A stretch of 64,000 nucleotides of DNA from Tolypothrix bouteillei VB521301. Its GTDB lineage: Bacteria > Cyanobacteriota > Cyanobacteriia > Cyanobacteriales > Nostocaceae. The position numbers and the translations under genes are program-made. The stretch is taken from assembly GCF_000760695.4 (NCBI RefSeq), contig NZ_JHEG04000001.1:2697192-2761191 (forward strand), in the 5' to 3' direction. This document shows positions 45,541 to 55,033 of this stretch, piece by piece. The notes beneath the pieces are model-generated. The model did not search any database. It saw nothing but the letters and a program-made list of their open reading frames with translations, and was not told where the DNA came from. Position 1 is the stretch's first letter. The number at the start of each line of letters is the position of its first letter.

Positions 45541-45663
45541 CTAATAACCAATGACAGATGATTCATAACTCATGAATCATTTCTAATTAATTAGAAACTA
45601 TTCTTAATTCTTTATTCAAGATTCGCAACTGAAAAGTCCAGAGACAAACTATAAAATTGTAAT

Positions 45664-46095
45664 ATGGCATCAACAAAAGACGTTAAACGGTATCTAGCTT
45701 ACTGGTTTCAGCTAGGCAAAAGGGTTGTTATCGACAACGGCGCTGCAACCTTGCAGCTAAAGGAAGTTGTTAAGGGCAATCGGTATAGTGACGAATTTGA
45801 AGCGTGTTGGGAGCAGATTACTTCTCCTGAGGGGGGTGATTGTTATCTAGAAGGTACTCACGAAACAATAGCGGAGTTGCTGTCGCCTTCTTGGGATGTG
45901 ACTCCTTGCGCTCGTTGCAATATGCCAATACCTGCAAGAAATATGGGTATGCCTCCTTTGCTGTGCCCTTGCTTTGATGTAGCTGGATGGCCTAATACTG
46001 AGTTACCCCCACCTCGATGTCCGGTTGATAGCCAACAAGAATTAAAAGCGATTCGCGATCGGCTTGTAAGCGGTCTATCTTCAATAGGGAAGTAG
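45664..46095 (+). CDS. Conserved hypothetical protein with Cys motifs
   Basis: A 143-residue soluble protein. The N-terminal half (VKRYLAYWFQLGKRVVIDNG) is globular; the centre has CARCNMPIPARNMGMPP followed by LLCPCFD, a CxxC...CxC arrangement that could bind zinc or another metal. I recognise it only as a conserved cyanobacterial protein without known function. It stands alone between cobU and the peptide export island. Confidence 0.7.
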   Translation: MASTKDVKRYLAYWFQLGKRVVIDNGAATLQLKEVVKGNRYSDEFEACWEQITSPEGGDCYLEGTHETIAELLSPSWDVTPCARCNMPIPARNMGMPPLLCPCFDVAGWPNTELPPPRCPVDSQQELKAIRDRLVSGLSSIGK

Positions 46096-46380
46096 TAGAT
46101 TAGATAGTCGTAGTTCTCGATAAAATCAAATAGATTCAATCATAGGGGTGCAAAGTATTGCGCCCCTACATTTTTTATATGTATTTTTAGGAAATAGATA
46201 GTTTCGTAATTCGACAAAATTTTCTTCTGAACTAGGTAATAAAGTTAGCAGAAAATGTAAATGATATCTGAAGTATGCCTTGATATCTTATCAATATAAG
46301 CAAGAAGTTGAAAGACCAAAAAAGAAATCAACAATTTGCTTATACTAAAACAATTTCAATACAAAATCAGGAGAAAACCT

Positions 46381-46620
46381 ATGCAAGCTCACACCCAGGA
46401 AGAACTATTTACTGACATTACATCTGATGAATCTGCTAGTGTTAGTGGAGGTGTATTTATTGGTGGTTTTAGCCTCGATAAATATCTTTTTGGACTAGGT
46501 GCCGCAGCAGTATTTGGTAATGGTGTACCCTTTGTACCCACTGTAGCAGAAATTCAATTTGCTTGGGAAAACTCACTTTATGGATCTGACCCAGCATTAG
46601 CACCTTTTGGTAAGTACTAA
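46381..46620 (+). CDS. Double-glycine leader precursor peptide 1
   Basis: A 79-residue precursor: leader LFTDITSDESASVSGG (cleavage expected after GG at about residue 24), then a hydrophobic, Gly-rich core of about 55 residues (FSLDKYLFGLGAAAVFGN, EIQFAWENSL). ATG at 46381 is chosen because AGGAG lies at 46370-46374, 6 bases upstream; the longer frame has an unlikely leader. The leader fits the substrate type of the C39-peptidase ABC exporter encoded 840 bp downstream. The core shares YLFxLGAxxxFGN and EIQFAWExS with peptide 3, so the two are paralogues. Likely a secreted bacteriocin- or signal-like peptide. Confidence 0.85.
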   Translation: MQAHTQEELFTDITSDESASVSGGVFIGGFSLDKYLFGLGAAAVFGNGVPFVPTVAEIQFAWENSLYGSDPALAPFGKY

Positions 46621-46678
46621 AACATTTCATATCTTTCATCAACTTGCAAAAAGGGATACGCCCTAGTTCATTAATCTC

Positions 46679-46767
46679 AAAAACCCGGTTCTTCAGTATA
46701 GGCGCACCATGGAGCGTCTATACGCTAACAAAAATTAAGCTTTGCAACATAGAGAAACCGGGTTTTT
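46679..46767. terminator. Long nested inverted repeat between peptide genes
   Basis: AAAAACCCGGTTCT (46679-46692) pairs with AGAAACCGGGTTTTT (46753-46767), and inside it GTATAGGCGC (46696-46705) pairs with GCGTCTATAC (46714-46723). The structure ends in a T-run, so it could be a terminator or attenuator after peptide 1; AAACCCGGTTTCT elements are also common dispersed repeats. Confidence 0.55.
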
Positions 46768-46818
46768 CCATGTTGAGTATTGAAGCGAAGTTCTGAAATT
46801 CTTTTTAAGGAGCCGGAG

Positions 46819-47061
46819 ATGGAAATAACTGAAAACCAATCACTTTTTACGGGATTAACAATGGAAGAATCAGCTGCAATTGCAGGTGGACTGATGGTTC
46901 TGAGAGCTAAATATGACTCTCAAACTAAAAGCTTCAAGGTAGAAACCAAAAAGATAGAACTTGGTGAAGACTTACTTGAGTTATTTGACACCTACTATAT
47001 CTTTAACGGCTTATTTGGAGGCTATGGTTTTTACAAGAATTATGGAAGTTTATGGGTTTAA
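46819..47061 (+). CDS. Double-glycine leader precursor peptide 2
   Basis: An 80-residue precursor with leader LFTGLTMEESAAIAGG followed by a core of about 56 residues (VLRAKYDSQTKSFKVETKKI, DTYYIFNGLFGGYGFYKNYG). ATG at 46819 follows AAGGAGCCGGAG, which contains the ribosome-binding site. The leader closely matches those of the flanking peptides, whereas the core is unrelated: less hydrophobic at first, ending in a Tyr/Gly/Phe-rich stretch. It is therefore likely exported and cleaved by the same C39 transporter but with a distinct activity. Confidence 0.82.
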   Translation: MEITENQSLFTGLTMEESAAIAGGLMVLRAKYDSQTKSFKVETKKIELGEDLLELFDTYYIFNGLFGGYGFYKNYGSLWV

Positions 47062-47178
47062 CTAGCAAAGCCGAAATTGGCTTAAGGTAATAAACTATAA
47101 CTTTCATATTCATTTTATTTTGAATGCTCTTCGGTTGTCAGGTAGTTCGCCATTGTATCTATTTATCATCTGCAAGCG

Positions 47179-47418
47179 ATGGAAGATGAAAAAAACCCGC
47201 TTTTTACAGAATTAAATTCTGAAGAATCTGCTGCCGTCAGTGGAGGAGCATCTCGGGTTGGTTTTGACATAAATACTTACTTGTTTATTTTGGGGGCTGG
47301 TGTATTATTTGGCAACCCTGGGCTAACGTCAGAAGAAATTCAGTTTGCTTGGGAGCAATCGTTTGTTTCTAACAAACCCTCGAAGTCTCGCCGAAGAAAA
47401 CGTTTTTTCTGGTGGTAA
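47179..47418 (+). CDS. Double-glycine leader precursor peptide 3
   Basis: A 79-residue precursor with leader LFTELNSEESAAVSGG and a core (FDINTYLFILGAGVLFGN, SEEIQFAWEQSF) clearly homologous to peptide 1, but with a different, strongly basic tail KSRRRKRFFWW. It ends 37 bp before the ABC exporter start at 47456, so it is probably translated from the same message. The cationic, aromatic end would suit membrane interaction, in keeping with a class II bacteriocin-like role; this is inference. Confidence 0.85.
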   Translation: MEDEKNPLFTELNSEESAAVSGGASRVGFDINTYLFILGAGVLFGNPGLTSEEIQFAWEQSFVSNKPSKSRRRKRFFWW

Positions 47419-47455
47419 ATGCACGAGAAATCAAGACAAGCATACTGGGTTTATT

Positions 47456-49624
47456 ATGAAATATACTCACGTTTTACAACATAGTGAAGAAGATTGTGGT
47501 GCAGCTTGTCTTGCTGCGATCGCCAAACATTATGGACGTACTTTTACCCTGAATCATATTCGTGAGGTAGTAGGAACTGGACAACTCGGAACAACTTTAC
47601 TAGGGCTTAAACGGGGAGCGGAAACACTGGGTTTTAATGCTCGCCCAGTCAAAACTTCACCAGAACTTTTAGATCGACTGCATGAAGCACCTCTACCAGC
47701 TATTATTCACTGGAAAGGAAATCACTGGGTTATTTTACATGGCAAGAAAGGTAAACAATGCGTTGTTGCCGATCCTGCTGTAGGTATCCGCTATCTTTCC
47801 AAACAAGATTTGGTGGAAGGTTGGGGAGATTGGTTGATGCTCTTATTAGAGCCAGATCCAATACGCTTTTTTGACCAAAAAAATGAGAATATTTCAGGTT
47901 TTTGGCGCTTCTTAAAGCGTATTTGGATTTATCGAACTATTTTAGCGCAAGCTCTACCCTTAAACTTCTTTTTAGGAATATTATCTTTATCTTCGCCATT
48001 TTTACTACAAATCTTAACTGATGACGTTTTAGTTAGAGGTGATACAAAATTGCTAACAACTGTGGCGATCGCAGTTGTTGTCATGAACTTTATTAGCACC
48101 AGTCTTACCTGGGTACAATCCAACCTTATTGCTCATTTCGCCCAACGTCTGCAATTGGGATTAGTCCTAGAATTTGGACGACAAATGCTGCATCTACCTC
48201 TTGCTTATTACGAAGCCCGTCGTAGTGGAGAAATTGTCAGCCGACTGCGAGATATCGACCAAATCAATCAGCTAGTTGCTCAAGTCGTAGTGAGTTTACC
48301 CAGTCAATTTTTTATTTCCTTAGTTTCTTTAGGCTTCATGATTTTTTATAGTTGGAAACTCACTGCTGTAGCTTTATTCATTGCTATCTTAATGACATTA
48401 TCTACAGTGATTTTTCAGCCTACTTTACAACAAAAAACTCGTGAGGTTTTAGTCACAGAAGCTGAAAATCAAGGTGTTTTAGTAGAAACCTTTAAAGGTT
48501 CACTTACTTTAAAAACAACGACAGCAGCACCTCAGTTTTGGGATGAATTCCAAAGCCGATTTGGCCGTCTTTCTAATGTAACATTGCGGACAATTCAAAT
48601 TGGCATTATCAATAGTACTTTTTCTAGCTTTGTTTCTGCTACAGGTAGCGTTGTTTTGCTTTGGTTTGGTGGCAATTTGGTAGTTAATCCAATTGAACAT
48701 TTGAGTATAGGGCAACTACTTGCCTTTAACTCTATGAATCATAACTTTCTAGGATTCATTGGTACTATTATCACCTTTATAGACGAATTTACTCGTGCTA
48801 AGACTGCAACGCAACGTTTAACAGAAGTTATCGATGCTACACCAGAAAATGAGGGCGATGGTAGAAAGCCTTTTGCCAAAATTCTTAGCGACGCTGACAT
48901 TGTTTGTACAAATGTTAATTTTCACTATGCTGGTCGAGTTGAGCTATTAGAAGACTTTTCTTTAACCATTCCTGGCGGTAAAGTGACTGCTCTCATAGGT
49001 CAGTCTGGATGTGGGAAAAGCACTTTAGCAAAATTAATTGCAGGGTTGTATCAGATCCAGTCTGGGAATATTCGTATTGGAATTTACAACCTCAATGACC
49101 TTGCTCTTGATTGTTTGCGCCAACAGGTAGTTCTCGTACCACAAGATGCTCACTTTTGGAGCCGTTCTATTATTGAAAACTTTCGCATGGGAGCACCTTA
49201 CGTAAGCTTTGAACAAATAGTAAAAGCTTGTCAAATTGCTGATGCTGATGATTTTATTAGCAAACTCCCTGACAAATATCAAACTATTTTAGGGGAATTT
49301 GGTGCAAATATTTCTGGTGGTCAACGCCAAAGACTTGCGCTAGCAAGGGCGATTGTTTCCGAACCAGCAGTTCTGATTTTAGATGAATCAACTTCTGGAC
49401 TCGATCCAGTCGGTGAATCAAAGGTTTTGAATAAATTGCTACAACATCGTCGTGGAAAAACCACAATTTTAATTACCCATCGCCCTCAAGTTATAAACAG
49501 AGCGGATTGGATTGTTTTGTTAGATCGTGGAAAGTTGAAAATACAAGGTTATCTAGAAGAATTGCAAGCTATGCAAGGCGAACATTTAGATTTTCTAATT
49601 CCCGATCTGAAGACTCGTCATTAA
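47456..49624 (+). CDS. Peptidase-containing ABC exporter (C39 family)
   Basis: A 722-residue transporter that cleaves double-glycine leaders and exports the core peptide. N-terminal C39 cysteine protease (about 1-130): catalytic Cys in EEDCGAACLAAIA, His in KGNHWVILHG, Asp in VVADPAVG. Transmembrane ABC domain (about 165-440) with about six hydrophobic segments. ATPase domain: Walker A GQSGCGKST, Q-loop LVPQDA, signature ISGGQRQRLALARA, Walker B VLILDEST and switch His ITHRPQ. ATG at 47456 gives the canonical start MKYTHVLQHSEEDCG; the longer frame overlaps the preceding peptide gene. Confidence 0.96.
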   Translation: MKYTHVLQHSEEDCGAACLAAIAKHYGRTFTLNHIREVVGTGQLGTTLLGLKRGAETLGFNARPVKTSPELLDRLHEAPLPAIIHWKGNHWVILHGKKGKQCVVADPAVGIRYLSKQDLVEGWGDWLMLLLEPDPIRFFDQKNENISGFWRFLKRIWIYRTILAQALPLNFFLGILSLSSPFLLQILTDDVLVRGDTKLLTTVAIAVVVMNFISTSLTWVQSNLIAHFAQRLQLGLVLEFGRQMLHLPLAYYEARRSGEIVSRLRDIDQINQLVAQVVVSLPSQFFISLVSLGFMIFYSWKLTAVALFIAILMTLSTVIFQPTLQQKTREVLVTEAENQGVLVETFKGSLTLKTTTAAPQFWDEFQSRFGRLSNVTLRTIQIGIINSTFSSFVSATGSVVLLWFGGNLVVNPIEHLSIGQLLAFNSMNHNFLGFIGTIITFIDEFTRAKTATQRLTEVIDATPENEGDGRKPFAKILSDADIVCTNVNFHYAGRVELLEDFSLTIPGGKVTALIGQSGCGKSTLAKLIAGLYQIQSGNIRIGIYNLNDLALDCLRQQVVLVPQDAHFWSRSIIENFRMGAPYVSFEQIVKACQIADADDFISKLPDKYQTILGEFGANISGGQRQRLALARAIVSEPAVLILDESTSGLDPVGESKVLNKLLQHRRGKTTILITHRPQVINRADWIVLLDRGKLKIQGYLEELQAMQGEHLDFLIPDLKTRH

Positions 49625-49675
49625 TCAAGGGTTTTATTAAAAAAACAATTTTCTAGCAATCATTAGGTGCTAATT

Positions 49676-51088
49676 ATGCTCTATACCCACACTCAAAAAT
49701 TTCTTCCCTCTTCTTACTACGATGAGTTTCTACCTCCAGTGAGTCGTTGGACTTCTTTAGCTGGAATATCTTTAATGGGGACTGTGGGTACTGCGATCGC
49801 TCTCTCCTCATATATCAAATACAATGTTACTGTAAAAACTGGGGCTACTGTACGTCCTACAGGTGATATTCGTTTAGTACAACCAGAAATAGAAGGTACT
49901 ATTAAAAGTATTTTTGTTAAAGAAAATCAAACAGTCAAACAAGGTGACATTATTGCTCGACTTGACGATCTAGAAATACATATTAAAAACAATCAATTGC
50001 AAGCAAATTTACAAGAGAACAAATTACAATTGATTCAAATTGATGCTCAAGTCAATGCTTTGGATAATCAAATAGAAGCTGAGAAAAAAGTGATAGAATG
50101 GACAGTGGCTTCTGCAAAAGCTGAGTTAACACGCAGTCAAAGGGAGTATAACGACCAACAAGTTAAAACCCAAAGTGAATGGCAAGCATCGCAAGCCAAC
50201 CTCCAAAAATCAGAAGCAAATTTACAAAAAGCTAAAGCCGATTTAGATTTTGCTCAATTGGATCGCGATCGCTATCAGCAACTTGCAGAAATTGGAGCCG
50301 TCAGCAAGCGAGAATTCGAGCAAAGAAAATTAGCTGTCGAACAAGCAAAAGCCGTCGTTGATTCCGAACAGAGAGCGATTGATATTGCTAAAGCTAACCT
50401 ACAATCCGCTCGAGCTGCAATTAATCCTAGTGCAGCGATCGTAGCAATAGCCAAACAGAAAATCGCTCAAGAAACAGTCAGAGGAAAATCAACTATTGCA
50501 GCATTTCTTCGCGAAAAAAATGCTTTGATTCAAAAAAGAATTGAGATGAACAATCAAATAAAACAAGCAAAGAAAGAACTCGAAAAAAACCAGCTTCAAC
50601 TTCAAAATACCTTAATTCGTGCTACCAGTGACGGTACTATCCTTAAGTTAAATCTACGAAATCCCGGTCAAGTTGTACGTCCCTCAGAATCTGTTGCTGA
50701 AATCGTACCTCACAATACCCCTCTAGTCATAAAAGCAATAATTCCTGCGTCTGATATCAAAAATGTTGAAGTTGGTCAAAATGTTCAGTTGCGAGTTGAT
50801 GCTTGTCCCTATCCCGATTACGGGACTCTCCATGGGGTTGTCACGGCTGTTTCACCAGACGCCATAGTTCCTCAAAATAACAATTCCTCCACTTCCTCCC
50901 CTGCTGCTACAACTCCTATAACCAGTTATTTTGAAGCAACAATCAAACCAAAAACTATCTCTTTTGGAAATAACAATCATCATTGCTCAATTCAAGCTGG
51001 AATGGATGCAAAAGCTGACATTATTTCTAAAGAAGAAACTGCACTAGAATTTATGTTGAGAAAAGCCAGATTAATAACAGATATTTAA
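49676..51088 (+). CDS. HlyD-family membrane-fusion protein
   Basis: A 470-residue periplasmic adaptor for the adjacent ABC exporter (type I secretion). One N-terminal transmembrane segment (SLAGISLMGTVGTAIALSSY), a lipoyl-like half motif (VQPEIEGTIKSIFVKENQTV, KQGDIIARLDD), a long alpha-helical coiled-coil (about 100-290, Gln/Lys/Glu-rich) and the returning beta domain (LIRATSDGTILKLNLRNPGQ). ATG at 49676 is used, just after the ABC stop. It would bridge the inner-membrane exporter and a TolC-like outer-membrane channel, not encoded in the window. Confidence 0.93.
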   Translation: MLYTHTQKFLPSSYYDEFLPPVSRWTSLAGISLMGTVGTAIALSSYIKYNVTVKTGATVRPTGDIRLVQPEIEGTIKSIFVKENQTVKQGDIIARLDDLEIHIKNNQLQANLQENKLQLIQIDAQVNALDNQIEAEKKVIEWTVASAKAELTRSQREYNDQQVKTQSEWQASQANLQKSEANLQKAKADLDFAQLDRDRYQQLAEIGAVSKREFEQRKLAVEQAKAVVDSEQRAIDIAKANLQSARAAINPSAAIVAIAKQKIAQETVRGKSTIAAFLREKNALIQKRIEMNNQIKQAKKELEKNQLQLQNTLIRATSDGTILKLNLRNPGQVVRPSESVAEIVPHNTPLVIKAIIPASDIKNVEVGQNVQLRVDACPYPDYGTLHGVVTAVSPDAIVPQNNNSSTSSPAATTPITSYFEATIKPKTISFGNNNHHCSIQAGMDAKADIISKEETALEFMLRKARLITDI

Positions 51089-51104
51089 AATATATTTTCT
51101 ATTA

Positions 51105-51812
51105 GTGAGGCTGAAATTGTGTACGATCGTTATATTTTCAATCATCTACTGCCTTACCCTCATTAGGTTTATTGCATCTTACCAAAAGACCCAAGAAGCA
51201 TTACACTGGTGGTCTTACAGACAATCCATCAAACTTTTTTTAGAAGCAGAAACTATTCGAGATAATTTTTTACAGGAAACTTTTGCGATCCGTCGCAATT
51301 TAGAAATGTTATCAGGAGATGATTGGGAGCTATCAGCGTATAGAACTCAAGAATGTTTAACAAAAGTTGAGAATTTACATCAATCTCTTGCTCAATTAAG
51401 CGAACGTTTATTTCCAGCCTATTTTCAAGGTAGCTTACCTTTAGCTATTCAAGGTGTACTAGAATCTTGGACTATGTCTCATCCACTTATATCTTTTAAT
51501 GTCAGTTTACCAAAAACTTGGCAATATGAAACTATCGAACACAGCTTGATAGTAGTTTGGTCTTTGGAAGAGTTATTAAAAATTGCCGTACCAGACATTT
51601 TAACGCCCATTTTAATTTACATAAATTTAGAACAACGAAAAAATAGAGCGAAATTAGTGGTGGAAATAACTTATCCCGATATATCTATATTAACATTGTA
51701 TTGCAGTCAATTAGAATTTGACTGTTTAAGTGAAAGTTTTAGATTCTTAACCTCAGGAAAATGTTTATATTTCTACAGGAACTTAAATATAAATTGGCAT
51801 TTCTCTTGGTGA
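51105..51812 (+). CDS. Degenerate histidine-kinase-like membrane protein
   Basis: A 235-residue protein beginning at GTG 51105. One N-terminal transmembrane segment (CTIVIFSIIYCLTLIRFI) is followed by a helical region (IRDNFLQETFAIRRNLEML) resembling the dimerisation helices of HisKA_3-type kinases, and VVWSLEELLKIAVPDILTPI, resembling the N-box area of an HATPase domain. A phosphoacceptor His in the expected place and the DxGxG nucleotide-binding box are absent. It starts 16 bp after the HlyD gene, so it belongs to the same transcription unit; a regulatory or sensing partner for the export system is plausible. Confidence 0.55.
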   Translation: MRLKLCTIVIFSIIYCLTLIRFIASYQKTQEALHWWSYRQSIKLFLEAETIRDNFLQETFAIRRNLEMLSGDDWELSAYRTQECLTKVENLHQSLAQLSERLFPAYFQGSLPLAIQGVLESWTMSHPLISFNVSLPKTWQYETIEHSLIVVWSLEELLKIAVPDILTPILIYINLEQRKNRAKLVVEITYPDISILTLYCSQLEFDCLSESFRFLTSGKCLYFYRNLNINWHFSW

Positions 51813-52237
51813 TGTTTTTCACTTATAGAGCAATCTTGTTCAGTTGATGAAATACACGTTGGGGAGTCACACTCGTGGGGGAGTTTTCTGCGTTTAGAGG
51901 AGTATATCTACCAACATAAGGCTTTTTGAAAGCATTTCCGACCTAACAGTACTTAGAATTTGTAACAAATAGTTTAGGATTACTATAATAGCAATTCAAT
52001 TTACTTTTTTCAGTGTATCTATGGTAAGCATTGCGTGCTTTCTAGTACTTAACCTTTTTCATACATAGTGTTAAATTGTCTCCATTCAGAAAGTTAAGAA
52101 TTATATACTAGTATCCTGAATTTGTTTCACCAATACGAATAGTAGATTACTTACATACCTTGCTTGTAGCCTGTTAAACTTTACATAATTTATTAATTTA
52201 TACCCCGTTCCTTATAGTATTTTAACGGAGGTAAAAT
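51813..52237. other. Intergenic region before the response regulator
   Basis: About 425 AT-rich bases without a supportable gene. It presumably contains the promoter of the response-regulator gene; the strong ribosome-binding site ACGGAGG sits at its right end. No operator could be recognised. Confidence 0.5.
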
Positions 52238-52915
52238 ATGACACAAGTAACATCAGATAAAGCTTTGATAAATATTTTGGTTATTGATGACCACGAATCA
52301 GTTTTAAGCGGAACTATAGATATATTACAAAAACAATATCCAGAGGCTAAATTTAGTACTTCTCTCACGTCTAAAAACGCTCTCGATCGAGTGAGAATAT
52401 TAAACCCAGATCTTGTGGTTATGGATTTATCTATTCCTGATAGCCCAGGGATGTCACCACGCCCCGAGACGGGTGTTCAACTTCTAAAAACTTTGATGAA
52501 AGAATTCCCCAATTTAAATCTTGTTGTCCAAAGCGCTCATGCTAGAACACTCGTAAGAATCAGACCTGACATTGATACTCATAAAGGGGGATTTACTGTG
52601 GCTGATAAAAGTCTTTCTAGCAAAGAAATGTTAATTAGAGTTGATTGGGCTTTACAGGGGTTAACTCATACAAAAGATATTAAAGGAATTCATGCTGGGT
52701 TGGAGATTAAACCTGAGTGGTTGAAAGTCCTAAGTTTGGCTTTTGAGCAAGGATTACAAGATAAAGCGATCGCCGAACAAATGTGCGTATCAGAACGCAT
52801 GGTGCGACATTACTGGAATAAGCTACAAGATGCTTTAAATGTTTATCCTGAAGAGGGAAAAAATATTCGGATTCAAACGGAGATGAGAGCTAGAGAAGAA
52901 GGATTAATCGATTAG
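52238..52915 (+). CDS. LuxR/NarL-type response regulator
   Basis: A 225-residue regulator. The receiver domain (1-130) has the acidic pair in VIDDHESV, the phospho-Asp in LVVMDLSIPD and a late Lys in VADKSLSS; an insertion (SPGMSPRPETG) follows the phospho-site loop. The C-terminal helix-turn-helix (about 155-220: FEQGLQDKAIAEQMCVSERM, VRHYWNKLQDAL) is LuxR/NarL-like though less conserved at its ends. GGAGG 6 bases before the ATG supports the start. The sensor kinase gene follows 100 bp downstream; together they are a two-component pair next to the peptide export genes. Confidence 0.92.
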   Translation: MTQVTSDKALINILVIDDHESVLSGTIDILQKQYPEAKFSTSLTSKNALDRVRILNPDLVVMDLSIPDSPGMSPRPETGVQLLKTLMKEFPNLNLVVQSAHARTLVRIRPDIDTHKGGFTVADKSLSSKEMLIRVDWALQGLTHTKDIKGIHAGLEIKPEWLKVLSLAFEQGLQDKAIAEQMCVSERMVRHYWNKLQDALNVYPEEGKNIRIQTEMRAREEGLID

Positions 52916-53015
52916 TATAGGGACTCAGTCAGAAAAATTGAAAATTATTGGCTCCCCTTTGTAGCAGTGCTTGGGCACACATATAGTAACTACAAACTTC
53001 TAACAGCATCAATTT

Positions 53016-54902
53016 ATGCCGCCAGAATTTTGGAAAAGGATCGAAGAAGAAATTACCATTTGGCGTGTAGGTGCATTACCAGGAATTTTAGTGATTGGAC
53101 TGGTAATCGCTACCCGTCTCGTCGGTTCCATGCAATCTTTAGAATGGTTGGTTTTTGATAATTTCCTTCGTCTGCGTCCTCAAGAACCTGTTGATGAACG
53201 CATTATTATTATAGGTATTAACGAAGAAGATATTCGTAGTCTGGGAACTTATCCCATACCAGATAAAGATATTGCTAGTTTGTTAAGAAAATTGCATTCT
53301 TTGAATCCTCGAGCAATTGGTCTCGATCTCTTTAGAGATCTTCCTGTAGAACCCGGTCATGGCAAACTGAGCGTAGCATTTCAAGAGCTTAAAAATGTCA
53401 TTGCTATAGAGAAAGTTTTACCAGAACGAGTCCCTCCACCAATAGAATTACCTGAAGAACAAGTGGGTTTTGCCGATCAAATTATTGATACTGATGGAAA
53501 GTTGAGACGCAGCTTGCTAGCAACACCTACAATTAAAGGCTATAAGTTATCGTTATCTTTAAAATTGGCAACAGCTTATTTAAATCAAGATGGCTTCTAT
53601 CTAGAAAATGGTATTGATGATGAAAATACCGTAAGATTTGATAAGACCGAAATACCTAGGTTTTTATCTAACTCCGGAGGCTATATTCAAGCTGACGATG
53701 GTGGGGTGCAAGTATTACTGAATTTTCGGAGTGGTGAAAAACGATTTAGAACTTTATCACTTCAGGATATTAAAACAGGAAATTTTAAGCCAGAATGGCT
53801 ACGCGATCGCATTGTTATTATTGGTGTCGTTGCTTCTAGCGTCAAAGATTGGTTAACAACTTCCGCTATTGCATCAACAAAACCTGCACCAGGACGAATC
53901 TATGGAGTGGAGCTTCTCGCACACACGACTTCTCAAATTATCAGTTCCGTGCTTGACAGAAGAGCGCTTTTACAAACATGGTCTGAAGGACAAGAATATC
54001 TGTGGATTGTGTGTTGGGGTTTGTTGGGAATTCTTTTTGCTAGACTGACAAAATTGCCTTTCATCAATCTTCTAGCTGTTGTCTTTGCAAGTCTTCATCT
54101 TGTTTTTGCTAGTTATATACTCCTGATCGTATGGGGTTTTTGGGTTCCGATAGTACCGACAATACTTGTTTTGGTTTTGAATGGTGTGGGTATGACAGCC
54201 TTATATCAGTATGACCAAGCTCTACGCACTAGAATAAATGCTCATCTCACTCTGATTGAACGGACGTTTGAAACAATCCATAACGGACCATTACAAACTT
54301 TAGCAAAAACTTTAAAGTTGATCGGAGACAGAGACTTACCACCAAACGAATTAGTTTTCCAAATAGAAACCGAACTGGAAAAGTTAAATTACGAGCTAAG
54401 AGGCATTTATGAATTTTTACAACAAGAACCTATAACTCAAGATAGTTGTCTTTATTTAAAAAAAGGATTATTGCTGAATTTACAAGAACCAATTCACGAA
54501 GTTTTGTATCAAGTTTATAGCTCTACTTTAGAACGAGATTTTCCCTGTTTTAAAACACTTAGAGTGAAAATCAGGAGTTTTGACCCTATCAGCGATCGCT
54601 GCTTAAGTATAGAGCAAAAGTTAGGACTTTGCCGCTTCTTAGAAGAAGCATTATGCAACGTTGGCAAACACGCTAGAGGTGTTACCCGTCTTGAGGTTAC
54701 TTGTACTAGCCACGAAGGTTGGTGTACTTTAAGTATCGTGGATAATGGCTTGGGAATTAACTCATCTAAAGAGGGTCGGGGAACTCAGCAGTTTAGAAAC
54801 TTGGCTAAACAATTAAAAGGGAAATATCGACGTTGTCCTTGTTTTCCAAAAGGAACTCTTTGCGAGTTATCTTGGCCTGTAACAAAGTTTTGCTGCTGGT
54901 AG
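53016..54902 (+). CDS. CHASE2-domain sensor histidine kinase
   Basis: A 628-residue sensor. A first transmembrane segment (ALPGILVIGLVIATRLVG) leads to a CHASE2 extracytoplasmic domain (about 40-310: ERIIIIGINEEDIRSLGTYP, RAIGLDLFRD, RIVIIGVVASS). Three further transmembrane segments (about 325-400) follow, then a kinase core. The dimerisation helix has His in ERTFETIHNGPLQTLAKTLK, and the ATPase part has an N-box (LEEALCNVGKHARGV) and G1 box (VDNGLGI). CHASE2 proteins sense an unknown external cue. It likely phosphorylates the response regulator encoded just upstream. Confidence 0.94.
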   Translation: MPPEFWKRIEEEITIWRVGALPGILVIGLVIATRLVGSMQSLEWLVFDNFLRLRPQEPVDERIIIIGINEEDIRSLGTYPIPDKDIASLLRKLHSLNPRAIGLDLFRDLPVEPGHGKLSVAFQELKNVIAIEKVLPERVPPPIELPEEQVGFADQIIDTDGKLRRSLLATPTIKGYKLSLSLKLATAYLNQDGFYLENGIDDENTVRFDKTEIPRFLSNSGGYIQADDGGVQVLLNFRSGEKRFRTLSLQDIKTGNFKPEWLRDRIVIIGVVASSVKDWLTTSAIASTKPAPGRIYGVELLAHTTSQIISSVLDRRALLQTWSEGQEYLWIVCWGLLGILFARLTKLPFINLLAVVFASLHLVFASYILLIVWGFWVPIVPTILVLVLNGVGMTALYQYDQALRTRINAHLTLIERTFETIHNGPLQTLAKTLKLIGDRDLPPNELVFQIETELEKLNYELRGIYEFLQQEPITQDSCLYLKKGLLLNLQEPIHEVLYQVYSSTLERDFPCFKTLRVKIRSFDPISDRCLSIEQKLGLCRFLEEALCNVGKHARGVTRLEVTCTSHEGWCTLSIVDNGLGINSSKEGRGTQQFRNLAKQLKGKYRRCPCFPKGTLCELSWPVTKFCCW

Positions 54903-55033
54903 TCAATTTAGATAAAAATTATAGTTAAGAATATAAGTTAGTTCGCTAATCTCCTACTAAAATGAGTATATATATCAAACAAAATTTTTAAAAGATTACC
55001 TTTCCTCAGTGAAATACCGGGGAGGATGTGAAT

